Shown: positions 16,223-24,781 of the stretch, one piece after another | How positions within the stretch are numbered: position 1 is the stretch's first letter | Layout: each line of letters begins with the position of its first letter | From: Nocardiopsis sp. YSL2 | GTDB taxonomy: Bacteria > Actinomycetota > Actinomycetes > Streptosporangiales > Streptosporangiaceae | Reading direction: 5' to 3' | DNA: 64,000 bases | Assembly: GCF_030555055.1 (NCBI RefSeq) | Contig: NZ_JAMOAO010000001.1 | Coordinates: forward strand, 4,402,001 to 4,466,000 | Notes under the pieces: model-generated | Seen by the model: the letters and a program-made list of their open reading frames with translations, nothing else | Told to the model about the DNA's origin: nothing | Database searches by the model: none | Translations under genes and position numbers: made by a program

Positions 16223-17469
16223 GGGCCGGCGGATCCCCCGCCCCCGGCGCCGCCGAGGTCGAGGTCTTCGCCTGGGCGACCGACGACGATCCCGACCAGG
16301 CCGCGGAGAAGGCCGCGGTCGACGCCCTGGGGGAGGTGTTCGCGCAGGCGTGTCCCGGGCATGGGTTCGTCAATCCCGTCGTCGCCGGAGGCGGGACCCC
16401 GGATCCGCGACGGGTCCTGCGGTCCCGGCTGCGCGAGAACGACCCGCCGGACAGCTTCCAAGCGCATCCCGGCGGGGAACTGGCGGACCACATCGACGCC
16501 GGACACCTCACGGCACTCGACGACCGGTTCGTGGAGTGGGGCCTGGTCGACGTCCTGCCCAGGGGACTGCTCGACGCCCTCACCGTGGACGGGAAGATCT
16601 ACACCGTGCCCGCGGGTGTCCACCGCCTGATGCTGTGGGGCAACGGGGAGGTCCTGGCCCGGGCCGGACTCACGGGTCGGCCCGCCACCCTCGACGAGTT
16701 CGTCCGCGACCTGGACGCGCTCAGGTCCGCCGGCGTCGAGCACCCGCTCGCGCTCGGTGCCGCCTGGACGCAGCTCGAACTCCTCGAAGGAGTCCTGCTC
16801 TCCGAGCTCGGACCCGAACGGTTCGAGTCGCTGTGGGCCGGGGAGTCCGACTGGTCCGGACGTGACATCGGCGGGGCGCTCGACGCCTACGGGACGCTGC
16901 TGTCGTACACGAACCCGGACCGCGACGACCTGCACTGGCCCGAGGCGGCGAAGCTCCTGAGCGGCGGAGCGGCCGGCTACCTGTTCATGGGCGACTGGGT
17001 CGTCGGCGCTCTGGAGGAGGCCGGGCTCGGCGACTGCAGGTACCAGCCGTTCCCGGGGACCGCCGGGACCTTCCAGTGGCTCGGCGACGCGTTCGTCCTG
17101 CCCAGGGGCGCTCCCAACCCGGAGGGAGCGCACTGCTGGCTGAGGGCGGTCGGCAGCATCGAGGGCCAGAAGGCGTTCAACACCAGGAAGGGGTCCATCC
17201 CGGTGCGCACCGACGCCGACCCCGCCGACTACCCGGAGTACCAGCGAGCGGCGATCGCGGACCTCGAACGGGCGAGGCTCGTGCCGTCGTGTGCCCACGG
17301 CTCGGCGTGCGCGCCGGAGGTGACCGCCGCCGTGACCGGCGCGGTGGGCAGGTTCTCCGGGTCGGGTGACGTCGCGGCCCTGCGGGCCGACATCGCCGCC
17401 GGCGTCGCCGGTCGCGGGCCGGACGCCGCGCCTCAGAGCTCCGCCACGCACCGTCGTGGCGGGACGTGA
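16219..17469 (+). CDS. family-1 solute-binding-like protein without an export signal
   Basis: A 416-residue protein with the two-lobe sugar-binding (SBP family 1) pattern: an opening EVEVFAWATDDD strand, GKIYTVPAGVHRLMLWGN in the hinge region, GAAGYLFMGDWVVGAL in the second lobe, and the C-terminal EGQKAFNTRKGSIPVRTDAD block that is typical of sugar-binding members. Genuine transporter proteins carry a lipoprotein signal; this one begins MRAGGSPAPGAAEVEVF with no hydrophobic stretch or lipobox, so it should stay in the cytosol. No permease or ATPase gene is beside it. It overlaps the P450 stop (ATGA), so the two proteins are coupled. It may have been recruited to hold a glycosylated intermediate or the product; that role is my inference. 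Confidence 0.75.
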   Translation: MRAGGSPAPGAAEVEVFAWATDDDPDQAAEKAAVDALGEVFAQACPGHGFVNPVVAGGGTPDPRRVLRSRLRENDPPDSFQAHPGGELADHIDAGHLTALDDRFVEWGLVDVLPRGLLDALTVDGKIYTVPAGVHRLMLWGNGEVLARAGLTGRPATLDEFVRDLDALRSAGVEHPLALGAAWTQLELLEGVLLSELGPERFESLWAGESDWSGRDIGGALDAYGTLLSYTNPDRDDLHWPEAAKLLSGGAAGYLFMGDWVVGALEEAGLGDCRYQPFPGTAGTFQWLGDAFVLPRGAPNPEGAHCWLRAVGSIEGQKAFNTRKGSIPVRTDADPADYPEYQRAAIADLERARLVPSCAHGSACAPEVTAAVTGAVGRFSGSGDVAALRADIAAGVAGRGPDAAPQSSATHRRGGT

Positions 17470-17494
17470 CAGTCCAGGAAAACCAGAGGAGTAG

Positions 17495-18238
17495 ATGATG
17501 GCACTGCCGAGAATCGTTTCGCGGGATGAATGGCTGGAGTCCCACAAGGAATTCCTGGTCAGGGAGAAGGAGGCGACCAGGGCGAGGGACGCACTGAACG
17601 CCGCCCGACGCGAACTGCCCATGGTCGAGGTCGACAAGGAATACCTTCTCGAAGGGCCAACGGGGGAGACGTCGCTGCTCGACATGTTCGAGGGGCGCAG
17701 GCAGCTCATCGTCTACCATTTCATGTTCCACCCCGACTGGGACGAGGGCTGCCCGGCCTGCTCCTTCCTGGTGGACAACTTCGGCAACTTCGCCCATCTG
17801 CACCGGCGTGACACCTCGCTGGCCGTGGTGTCGCGGGCTCCGTTTTCCAAACTGCTGGCCTACAAGGAGCGAATGGGCTGGGACTTCACCTGGTACTCCT
17901 CGGGGAACAGCGATTTCAACTACGACTTCCACACGACTCTGGACGATGCCAAGGTCCCGGTCTGGTACAACTTCAAGGACCGGGAAGCCCTGGTCAACGA
18001 CGGTCTGAGCGGGTTCGACGGCATGGAGGTGCCCGGGGCCAGCGTCTTCCTGCGCGACGGCGACCGCATCTTCCACACCTATTCGACCTACGCCCGCGGC
18101 ACCGAGGTCTTCGACACCACGTACCATCTGCTCGACCTCACAGCGCTCGGCCGGCAGGAGGAATGGGAGAAGCCCAGCGACCGCTACACCGATCCTGTGC
18201 GGCCCATCCTCCGGCACGACGAATACGAGTCCGAGTAG
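17495..18238 (+). CDS. DUF899 thioredoxin-like protein
   Basis: A 247-residue protein of the DUF899 (AhpC/TSA-like) group. The family opening IVSRDEWLESHKEFLVREKEATRARD, seen in pieces over residues about 6-31, is followed by YHFMFHPDWDEGCPAC with the Cys86-Pro-Ala-Cys89 redox pair, then AVVSRAPFSKL and SVFLRDGDRIFHTYSTYARG. These pieces indicate a thioredoxin fold with an intact active-site pair. Two adjacent ATGs are possible; the second has better spacing from GAGGAG. It is the last gene of the acyltransferase-P450 operon and is followed by a very long hairpin. A protective or thiol-transfer role in the cell is plausible near a reactive product; substrates of this family are not known to me. 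Confidence 0.8.
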   Translation: MMALPRIVSRDEWLESHKEFLVREKEATRARDALNAARRELPMVEVDKEYLLEGPTGETSLLDMFEGRRQLIVYHFMFHPDWDEGCPACSFLVDNFGNFAHLHRRDTSLAVVSRAPFSKLLAYKERMGWDFTWYSSGNSDFNYDFHTTLDDAKVPVWYNFKDREALVNDGLSGFDGMEVPGASVFLRDGDRIFHTYSTYARGTEVFDTTYHLLDLTALGRQEEWEKPSDRYTDPVRPILRHDEYESE

Positions 18239-18311
18239 GGTTCCCCACCGGATCATTCGCTCCGGTGGTCACACCATCACCGGAAATCCGCGACGAGTCA
18301 GAATAGGGTAG

Positions 18312-18397
18312 GGAAAGAAACCAGCGGGGCTCCCGTGCGGGTGAGTGGAGATGTCTGACATCTCCCCGCCGCACGGGGCCCCGCGCTTTTTCTTTCC
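18312..18397 (+). terminator. 86-base near-complete hairpin with U-rich tail
   Basis: The arms 18312-18355 and 18357-18397 pair along almost their whole length, with a few bulges, around a one-base turn at GATGTC-T-GACATC. The outer end pairs GGAAAGAAA with TTTCTTTCC, and the descending arm ends in CTTTTTCTTT. It stands 73 bases after the DUF899 stop and is the obvious end of that operon. Confidence 0.8.
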
Positions 18398-18763
18398 ACA
18401 ACGGCATTGCCTCGATCGAGGTCAGGCTGCTGACCGCACGCGACAAGAAGCGGTCCTGAATCGCGCGTGCCACTGTTGGTCACGACGGCCCCGGTCCACC
18501 TTCGGTCCGCCGCACGGAATCGGGAGTGAACCGTCGACCGGGAGGCCGTCCCAGTGCCCGCGGTGACCGAGCCCGGTCCCTCCCTCCGTCACGGGAGAAG
18601 GGCCGTCGGGCGGCTGGCGCGCACAGGACAGGACGTGCCCGCCGTCGCTTCCGCGGGACCGTCGGGCTCTGCCCGCGCGAGCCCGCGCCGGACGCGGCCG
18701 GAGCCGGATGTGTCCCGGGCGCCGCGCCCGCGGACGGACGTGACCCACGAGGGAGTGAACCGC
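18398..18763. other. gene-free upstream region of the second acyltransferase operon
   Basis: About 365 bases. An open frame from 18,554 runs into the acyltransferase in phase, but its first 70 codons are rich in Arg, Pro and Ala and do not look like the family, so I treat them as untranslated leader. No clear promoter elements seen. Confidence 0.45.
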
Positions 18764-19984
18764 ATGACCCCAGACTCGATCGACGTGCGCGGAGACGCGC
18801 GCCCGGCACTGACGAGCCTCCGCTTCGTCGCCGCCCTGCTGGTCTTCATCACCCACATCGCGTTCCTGTCGCCGTTCGCGAACCCCGCCGTCGCGGGAGG
18901 CTTCTCGACCGTCGCCCACGACGCCGGATACCTGGGTGTGTCGTTCTTCTTCGTACTCAGCGGCTTCGTGCTCACCTGGTCGGCCAGGGCCGGGGATCCG
19001 GTCCTCGGCTTCTACCGCCGACGCTTCATGAAGATCGTCCCGAACCACCTCGTGGTGTTCCTCCCGGCCGTCGCCGTGGTGTTCGTGATCGGCCTGGGGA
19101 TGCAGATCTACCCCATTCTGGTCAACTACCTGTTCCTGCTGCAGGCCTGGGTCTGGAACTTCGAGTTCGCGGCGCAGTCCCCCAACAGCCCGACGTGGTC
19201 ACTGGGGGTCGAGGTCTTCTTCTACGCGGTGTTCCCGCTGTTCTATGTGCTGGTGCGGCGGATCCGCCGCGACCGGGTGTGGTTGTGGTGGGTGGCCACC
19301 GGACTGCTCATCCTCGCGATCCCGGTCGTGGTCGGCGCGGTGACTCCGAGCGAACCGGCCAGTCCCGCCTTCGACGGCGGCACCTGGCTGCAGCAGAAGC
19401 TGCTCCTGTTCTTCCCCGTCACCCGGTTGCCCGACTTCGTCCTGGGCATGCTCACCGCCCGCCTGGTGCAGGAGCGGAGGTTCGTGGGCATCGGCCTGGG
19501 ATGGTCGGCGGCCCTCACCGTGGCCGTCTACACCGCGGCGCTCTTCCTGCCGCACATCTACGCGTTCGCGGGACTGTGGGCCTTCCCCGTGGCGCTGCTG
19601 ATCGGCGCCTCGGCCTCGCGCGACCCCCGCAGGCCGGGCCTGCTGGAGAGCCGTCCCGCCGTCTGGGCCGGCGAGGCCTCGTACGCGTTCTACCTCGTGC
19701 ACCTTCCGCTGATGATGCTCGCGCTCTTCGCGGTCGGACGCCTGCACCCGGACAGCGCGGCGGGCCCCTTCGCGAAGATGGGCACGGTGGCCGGAATCCT
19801 CTTCATCCTGGGCCTGGCCGCCGTCACGCTGCTCGTGTCCCGGCTGCTGTTCGTCGCCGTCGAGCGGCCCGCGATGCGGCGCTGGGCGCGTCCGCGGAGC
19901 GAGGGTCCCGGCCGCCGGACCACCACGGGGGACGGCGGCGACACCGGCGGCGAGCCCGACCGCCCGGATCGGACCGTGACATGA
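18764..19984 (+). CDS. membrane O-acyltransferase, acyltransferase-3 (OafA-like) family, copy 2
   Basis: A 406-residue paralogue of the acyltransferase at 13,675. It repeats LTSLRFVAALLVFITHIAF (Arg20, His31) in the first membrane segment, FFFVLSGFVLTWS, and the SPTWSLGVEVFFYAVFP block, and ends in a hydrophilic tail rich in Gly, Asp and Arg. The ATG is set by GAGGGAG eight bases upstream; an earlier in-frame ATG at 18,554 would add an unlikely leader. The divergence between the two copies suggests they acylate different positions or use different acyl groups. Downstream, with a 115-base gap, come the aminotransferase and GMC genes, probably in one transcript. Confidence 0.85.
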   Translation: MTPDSIDVRGDARPALTSLRFVAALLVFITHIAFLSPFANPAVAGGFSTVAHDAGYLGVSFFFVLSGFVLTWSARAGDPVLGFYRRRFMKIVPNHLVVFLPAVAVVFVIGLGMQIYPILVNYLFLLQAWVWNFEFAAQSPNSPTWSLGVEVFFYAVFPLFYVLVRRIRRDRVWLWWVATGLLILAIPVVVGAVTPSEPASPAFDGGTWLQQKLLLFFPVTRLPDFVLGMLTARLVQERRFVGIGLGWSAALTVAVYTAALFLPHIYAFAGLWAFPVALLIGASASRDPRRPGLLESRPAVWAGEASYAFYLVHLPLMMLALFAVGRLHPDSAAGPFAKMGTVAGILFILGLAAVTLLVSRLLFVAVERPAMRRWARPRSEGPGRRTTTGDGGDTGGEPDRPDRTVT

Positions 19985-20099
19985 CGGACCGCCGACCGCC
20001 GCACCGCAAGAGGAGAGACGCGCGCCCAGCGGCCGGACCGGCACTGTGACAGGGCGAGCACCGAGCCGCACCCACCCCTTCTTCCCCGGAGGTTCCTCC

Positions 20100-21461
20100 A
20101 TGGGCACCAACGATTCCCTCAGCGCAGCCGAACTCGACGAGCTGGACCGCCGACACCTCGTGCGGTCCATGCAGCGCGGCTACATCAAGGACCGTGTGAT
20201 CATCACCCGCGGCAAGGGCGCCACGGTGTGGGACGCCGAGGGCAACGAGTACCTCGACGCCGCCGGCGGCGGGGTCTGGCACTCGCCGATCGGCCACGGC
20301 CGGCCGGAGCTCGCCGCCGTCGCCTCGGAGCAGATCCAGAAGATCGAGTTCTTCACCAGCCTGCTGGAGTTCTCCAACGACAAGGCCATCCGGCTCGCGG
20401 CCCGTCTCGCCGGGCTCGCGCCAGAGGGACTGGACCGCGTGTTCTTCTCCAGCGGCGGCTCCGAGGCCGTCGAGACCGCCATCAAGGCGGCCCGGCTGTT
20501 CCACCACCGGCGGGGTGAGCCCGACCGGACCTGGGTGCTCTCGCGGCACTACTCGTTCCATGGCGCGACCTACGGCAGCGGCACGGCCACCGGCCTGCCG
20601 CAGATGCAGCACGGCGTCGGGCCGAACCTGCCCGACTTCGAGAAGCTGACACCGCCCTATCCCTACCGGGCCGAGATGTACGGCGGCGCGGACGTGACCG
20701 ACTTCTGCGTCGACGAGCTCGAACGGACCATCGAGCGGATCGGGGCGGGCAACATCGCGGCCATGATCGGCGAGCCGGTCATGGCGGGCGGCGGCGTCAT
20801 CGCACCGCCGGAGGACTACTGGCCGCGGATGCAGGAGGTCCTGGACCGGCACGGCATCCTGCTCGTGGCGGACGAGGTCGTGACCGCCCTCGGCCGGCTC
20901 GGCACGTGGTTCGACTCGCCGGGCCGCGGGATGCGCCCCCACATGATCACCATGGCCAAGGGCGTCGCGGGCGGATACGCCCCGCTCGGGGCGACCCTGA
21001 TGACCGACGAGATCGCCGACACCGTCATCGGCGAGGAGGGGTTCTTCCACGGCTACACCTTCCAGGGGCACCCGGTCGCGTGTGCTCTCGGCCTCGAGAC
21101 GGTGGAGGTCATCGAGCGGGAGGGACTGCTGGAGCGGGCCCGCGAGATCGAGTCCGAGCTGCGCGAGGGACTGGCCGGACTCGTCGGCCTGCCGGCTGTC
21201 GGTGACGTGCGGGTCGAGGGCACCCTCGCCGCGGTCGAGCTGGTGTCGGACCGCGAGCACAAGGTGCCGATGGACTGGGGAGTGGGCGAGGCCGTCGCCT
21301 TCGAGATCCGTACCCGGCACGGCGTGATCGCGCGGCCGTACGCCCACAACCTGGTGCTCGCCCCGCCACTCGTGACCACCGGTGAGGAGGTGGCGCGAGC
21401 CTGCCGGGCCGTGACCGAGGTGGTCGCGCGGCTCGGCTCCGAGGGTGACATCGCTCAGTGA
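20100..21461 (+). CDS. class III PLP aminotransferase
   Basis: A 453-residue fold-type I aminotransferase of the omega-amino-acid / acetylornithine group. SSGGSEAVETAIKAAR binds the cofactor phosphate, HGATYGSGTATG follows, DEVVTALGRLG carries the aspartate that pairs with the pyridine nitrogen, and TMAKGVAGGYAPLGA contains the Schiff-base Lys287. The ATG is positioned by GGAGG. The next gene, 47 bases on, is a GMC oxidoreductase. An alcohol oxidase or dehydrogenase followed by a class III aminotransferase is the known way to turn a CH-OH into CH-NH2 in aminoglycosides (the NeoQ/NeoB type pair), so I infer the same two-step amination here, on a sugar or a side chain. Confidence 0.88.
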   Translation: MGTNDSLSAAELDELDRRHLVRSMQRGYIKDRVIITRGKGATVWDAEGNEYLDAAGGGVWHSPIGHGRPELAAVASEQIQKIEFFTSLLEFSNDKAIRLAARLAGLAPEGLDRVFFSSGGSEAVETAIKAARLFHHRRGEPDRTWVLSRHYSFHGATYGSGTATGLPQMQHGVGPNLPDFEKLTPPYPYRAEMYGGADVTDFCVDELERTIERIGAGNIAAMIGEPVMAGGGVIAPPEDYWPRMQEVLDRHGILLVADEVVTALGRLGTWFDSPGRGMRPHMITMAKGVAGGYAPLGATLMTDEIADTVIGEEGFFHGYTFQGHPVACALGLETVEVIEREGLLERAREIESELREGLAGLVGLPAVGDVRVEGTLAAVELVSDREHKVPMDWGVGEAVAFEIRTRHGVIARPYAHNLVLAPPLVTTGEEVARACRAVTEVVARLGSEGDIAQ

Positions 21462-21508
21462 CCGGTGGGGCCGGTCCGTCTCCGGCCCCCGCTTGAGAGG
21501 AAGTTGAG

Positions 21509-23068
21509 ATGTACGACTACATCATCGTCGGAGCCGGTTCGGCGGGGTGCGTCCTCGCCTCCCGTCTCTCCGAGGACCCCGACGTCCGCGTGTGCCTGCT
21601 CGAAGCCGGTGGCCCGGACACCATGGAGACCATCCACATCCCCGCCCTGTTCGGGGAGCTGTTCCGCACCCGGGTGGACTGGGACTACGACTCCCATTTC
21701 GAGGAGCACCTCGACCGGCGCCGGATGCTCCTGCCGCGGGGCCGGGTCCTGGGCGGCACGAGCTCGATCAACGCGATGCTCTACATCCGGGCGAACCCGC
21801 TCGACTACGACGGCTGGGGCCAGCCCGGGTGGAGCTACAAGGAGCTCCTGCCCTACTTCCGCCGGAGTGAGGACAACGAGCGCGGCTCCTCCTTCCACCA
21901 CGGCGTCGGCGGCCCCCTGCGCGTGGCCGACGGCCGATCGAACAACCCGTCGATGACGGCCCTGGTCGAGGCGGCCCTCGAAGCCGGGCACCCGGCGAAC
22001 GACGACTTCAACGCCGGGACGCAGGACGGCTTCGGCCGGTTCCAGCTCACCCAGCGCGATGGCCGCCGGTGCAGCGCCGCGGACGCCTTCCTGCACCCGG
22101 TCGCCGACCGTCCCAACCTCACGGTGATCTCGAACTTCCGGGCACTGCGCCTGGTGGTGGACGGCACCCGCGTGACCGGGGTGACGGGTGAGCGGTTCGG
22201 CGAGGAGATGACGGTGCAGGCCGAGGCCGAGGTCGTCCTCTCCGCCGGGGCCTACAACACCCCGGCCCTGCTGATGTACTCCGGGATCGGTCCCGCCCCG
22301 GTGCTGGAGGGCGCGGGAGTCGACGTCCTGGTGGACCACCCCTGGGTCGGGCGCAACCTGCAGGACCACATGTTCGTCCCGCTGATCTACGCGCACGACG
22401 AGCCGGTGAGTACGATCGCGGCCGGTGAGGCCGAGATGGCGGAGTTCCTCGAACACGGCACCGGGCCGTTCACCTCCAACGGCCCCGAGGCCGGCGGCTT
22501 CATCCGTACCCGCCCGGACCTTCCGGCACCGGACGTCTCGTTCTACTGCGGACCCATGATGTTCCCCGACAGCGGACTGTCGGTCCCGACCGAGCACGCG
22601 ATCACCTACGGCCCGGTCATGCTCACACCCGAGAGCCGCGGACAGGTGTCGATCGTCGGTTCCGACCCGACGTCCAAGCCGAAGATCGAACACAACTACC
22701 TGGCCGAGCCGAACGACCGGACGGTGGCGGTCGAGGGTGTCCGGGCCGCCCTGGAGATCGCCCGCCAGCCGGCGCTCAGCCGCTACACCACGCGTCCCCA
22801 CCAGGTGCCGGCCTCGGACGACGCGGACGAGATCCTGACCTTCGTCCGCCGCTTCGCGCAGTCGATCTGGCACGCCGCCGGCAGCGCGGCGATGGGCCGG
22901 GTCGTGGACTCCGAGCTGCGTGTGCAGGGGCTGGAGGGCCTGCGCATCGCCGACGCCTCGGTGATGCCCACGGTGGGCCGGGGCGCGACGAACGCGTCGG
23001 CCATCGTCATCGGAGAACGGGCGGCCGACCTGATCGGCTCCGCGCGCCCGGCGCAGCGCGCGGCCTGA
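21509..23068 (+). CDS. GMC-family FAD-dependent alcohol dehydrogenase/oxidase
   Basis: A 519-residue choline-dehydrogenase-like flavoprotein. The FAD motif GAGSAGCVLASRL is at residues 8-20, PRGRVLGGTSSINAMLYIR is PROSITE-type GMC signature 1 (shown here in part, residues about 72-90), and SAGAYNTPALLMYSGIGP is signature 2. The C-terminal SIWHAAGSAAMG contains the catalytic histidine, with the second conserved polar residue in TNASAIVIGERAA. It differs from the cholesterol-oxidase-like GMC protein at 3,269 and has no cysteine cluster. It ends the operon, directly before a perfect hairpin. Its pairing with the class III aminotransferase suggests it makes the carbonyl that is then aminated; the substrate is not known. 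Confidence 0.88.
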   Translation: MYDYIIVGAGSAGCVLASRLSEDPDVRVCLLEAGGPDTMETIHIPALFGELFRTRVDWDYDSHFEEHLDRRRMLLPRGRVLGGTSSINAMLYIRANPLDYDGWGQPGWSYKELLPYFRRSEDNERGSSFHHGVGGPLRVADGRSNNPSMTALVEAALEAGHPANDDFNAGTQDGFGRFQLTQRDGRRCSAADAFLHPVADRPNLTVISNFRALRLVVDGTRVTGVTGERFGEEMTVQAEAEVVLSAGAYNTPALLMYSGIGPAPVLEGAGVDVLVDHPWVGRNLQDHMFVPLIYAHDEPVSTIAAGEAEMAEFLEHGTGPFTSNGPEAGGFIRTRPDLPAPDVSFYCGPMMFPDSGLSVPTEHAITYGPVMLTPESRGQVSIVGSDPTSKPKIEHNYLAEPNDRTVAVEGVRAALEIARQPALSRYTTRPHQVPASDDADEILTFVRRFAQSIWHAAGSAAMGRVVDSELRVQGLEGLRIADASVMPTVGRGATNASAIVIGERAADLIGSARPAQRAA

Positions 23069-23092
23069 CCGCCGACCGTCCCGAGCGCCGAC

Positions 23093-23129
23093 GGCCCCGC
23101 CGCTCCTGAGGCCCAGGAGCGGCGGGGCC
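23093..23129 (+). terminator. perfect 16-bp hairpin after the GMC gene
   Basis: Arms 23093-23108 and 23114-23129 are exact inverted repeats with a five-base loop, 25 bases after the stop codon. They close the acyltransferase-aminotransferase-GMC unit. The next gene therefore needs its own promoter in the 23,130-23,344 stretch. Confidence 0.75.
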
Positions 23130-23344
23130 GCCGCCATCGCGGTCCCCCGGGGGGACCGCAACCCAGGAGACGAGCGTGGGCGGCCACGCGCCGGACGATG
23201 GACAGGTCCCGATCCGGGAGCGCCGGATCGCTTCCGGTGCGGCGCCGGCGAAGCGCCGCCCACCAGCAGCCCCGCGGGCACCGACGGCGTCCACCGGCCG
23301 CCGCGGGCCACCGACCGACACCCCGAGACCGGGAGGCCACACCC

Positions 23345-24529
23345 ATGCATGTCGCGATCGTCGTCCAACCGGCCCACGGCCACGTCAACCCCATGCTCCC
23401 GCTGGTCCCGGAGCTGTTGTCCCGCGGCCACCGCGTCACCTACGCGACCGGCCAGGAGTGTGTCCCCGCGGTCGCGGCCTCCGGGGCGAGGGTCATCACC
23501 ATCCCGGCCCGCGTACCTCCCATGTACTGGCCGGAGGGGGCGACCGACGAACGCGTCGACGCGATGCTGACCGACATGGCCGGCGGCGTCCGGGACAGCC
23601 TTCCGATCCTTCTGCGGGAGTTCCGCCAGGACCCGCCCGACGTGCTCTGCTACGACCTGACCACCGAGGTGGGGCGGCTGCTGGCGAAGCTCCTCGACGT
23701 GCCCTCGGCGGCGATCGTCCCCCATTTCGCCTTTCACGAGACCCTCGGGATGCGCGACGCCATCGCGATCGAGGAGGACTGGGAGTCGGCGGACCCCGGG
23801 TGGCCGTGGCAGCGCTACTACAAGACGATGCGGGAGACCGCGGCGGACTACGGCGTGACGTGGCAGGACGACGCCCTCGACGGAAGCTCGGTCGCCGATC
23901 TCAACCTCGTCCTGATTCCCCGGGACTTCCAGTACGAGGCCGACACGTTCGACGACCGGTTCCACTTCATCGGACCCCTGGAGGACAGCCGGCCGCACAC
24001 GGCGCGGTGGGCGCCGGCCGATCCCGACAGGGAACTGCTCTACATCTCGTTCGGCACGCTGTTCAACAACAACCCCCGGTTCTACCGGACCTGTTTCGAG
24101 GCCTTCGGCGACCTCGACTGGGAGGTCGCCATGGCCGCGCACAAGCTGGACGTCGCCGAACTCGGACCCCTTCCGTCGAACTTCGAGGTGCGTCCGTACT
24201 TCCCTCAGGTCGATGTCATGCGCAACGCCACGGCGACCGTGTCGCACACGGGGATCAAGACCCTCATGGACGCGGTGACCCACGGCGTCCCCATGGTGGT
24301 CGTGCCACCGGTACCGATGTGCAGGCTGATCGCACAGCGGGCCGAGGCCGAGGGCCTGGCACGATGCCTGGACCCCGACACCCTGGACGCCGAGACCCTG
24401 CGCGGGGCCGTCGAACGGATCAGGCACGACCAGGAGATCAGCCGAGGCGTGCGGCGGTACCAGAAGATCATCGCCGACTGCGGCGGAGCGAGCCGGGGGG
24501 TGGACGTACTGGAGGAGTACCGGGGCTGA
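23345..24529 (+). CDS. glycosyltransferase, GT1 macrolide (MGT/OleD-like) family
   Basis: A 394-residue GT-B enzyme. The N-terminal domain opens with MHVAIVVQPAHGHVNPMLPL, containing the catalytic-type histidine of the HGHVNP motif. The C-terminal nucleotide-sugar domain has LLYISFGTLFNN and then SHTGIKTLMDAVTHGVPMVVVP, the MGT form of the donor-binding motif. Members usually use UDP-glucose or dTDP-sugars and modify macrolides and polyketides, either to build the product or to inactivate it for self-protection. The ATG is chosen because all family sequence starts there. It leads a unit with a tiny frame, an RfbH-type dehydratase and a YCII protein. Because the second transferase in the window is of a different type, two different sugar attachments are likely. 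Confidence 0.85.
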   Translation: MHVAIVVQPAHGHVNPMLPLVPELLSRGHRVTYATGQECVPAVAASGARVITIPARVPPMYWPEGATDERVDAMLTDMAGGVRDSLPILLREFRQDPPDVLCYDLTTEVGRLLAKLLDVPSAAIVPHFAFHETLGMRDAIAIEEDWESADPGWPWQRYYKTMRETAADYGVTWQDDALDGSSVADLNLVLIPRDFQYEADTFDDRFHFIGPLEDSRPHTARWAPADPDRELLYISFGTLFNNNPRFYRTCFEAFGDLDWEVAMAAHKLDVAELGPLPSNFEVRPYFPQVDVMRNATATVSHTGIKTLMDAVTHGVPMVVVPPVPMCRLIAQRAEAEGLARCLDPDTLDAETLRGAVERIRHDQEISRGVRRYQKIIADCGGASRGVDVLEEYRG

Positions 24530-24622
24530 ACCGCGCGGCCGCCGACAGGTGCCGCCCCGGCGCCACCAGGCCCCGGGGCGCGGTGTGCGACAGCACCGGA
24601 CCGCTCGTGAAGGAGGAGATCC

Positions 24623-24781
24623 ATGAAGAGGGGAGAACCCTGCGTGTCCTTGGTGTGCTGCCGTATCCGCGGCGGCGAGGCCGACATGGACATCGATCCC
24701 CGCGACCAGCCCGCCCCTCACGGTTGTCGGACGCCGGAACGGCCCGGCAGACCGCCGTCCCGACAGGGAAGACGCTCATGA
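24623..24781 (+). CDS. small cysteine-containing protein of 52 residues, unknown
   Basis: This frame starts at ATG behind AAGGAGGAG, the strongest ribosome site in the region, and its TGA overlaps the ATG of the rfbH-type gene (ATGA). The peptide opens MKRGEPCVSLVCCRIRGGEA, has cysteines at 7, 12, 13 and 35, and ends in a basic, proline-rich tail. It resembles nothing I know. Options are a real small protein, perhaps tied to iron-sulfur or metal handling of the neighbour; a leader whose translation controls the dehydratase by coupling; or a chance frame that merely borrows the ribosome site. The coupling geometry makes me think it is translated. Confidence 0.45.
   Translation: MKRGEPCVSLVCCRIRGGEADMDIDPRDQPAPHGCRTPERPGRPPSRQGRRS

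Noticed and set aside
21455..24721. A 1,088-codon open frame on the minus strand over the GMC and glycosyltransferase genes
   Set aside because: It is antisense to two clear enzymes, crosses a perfect terminator hairpin, and shows no domain.
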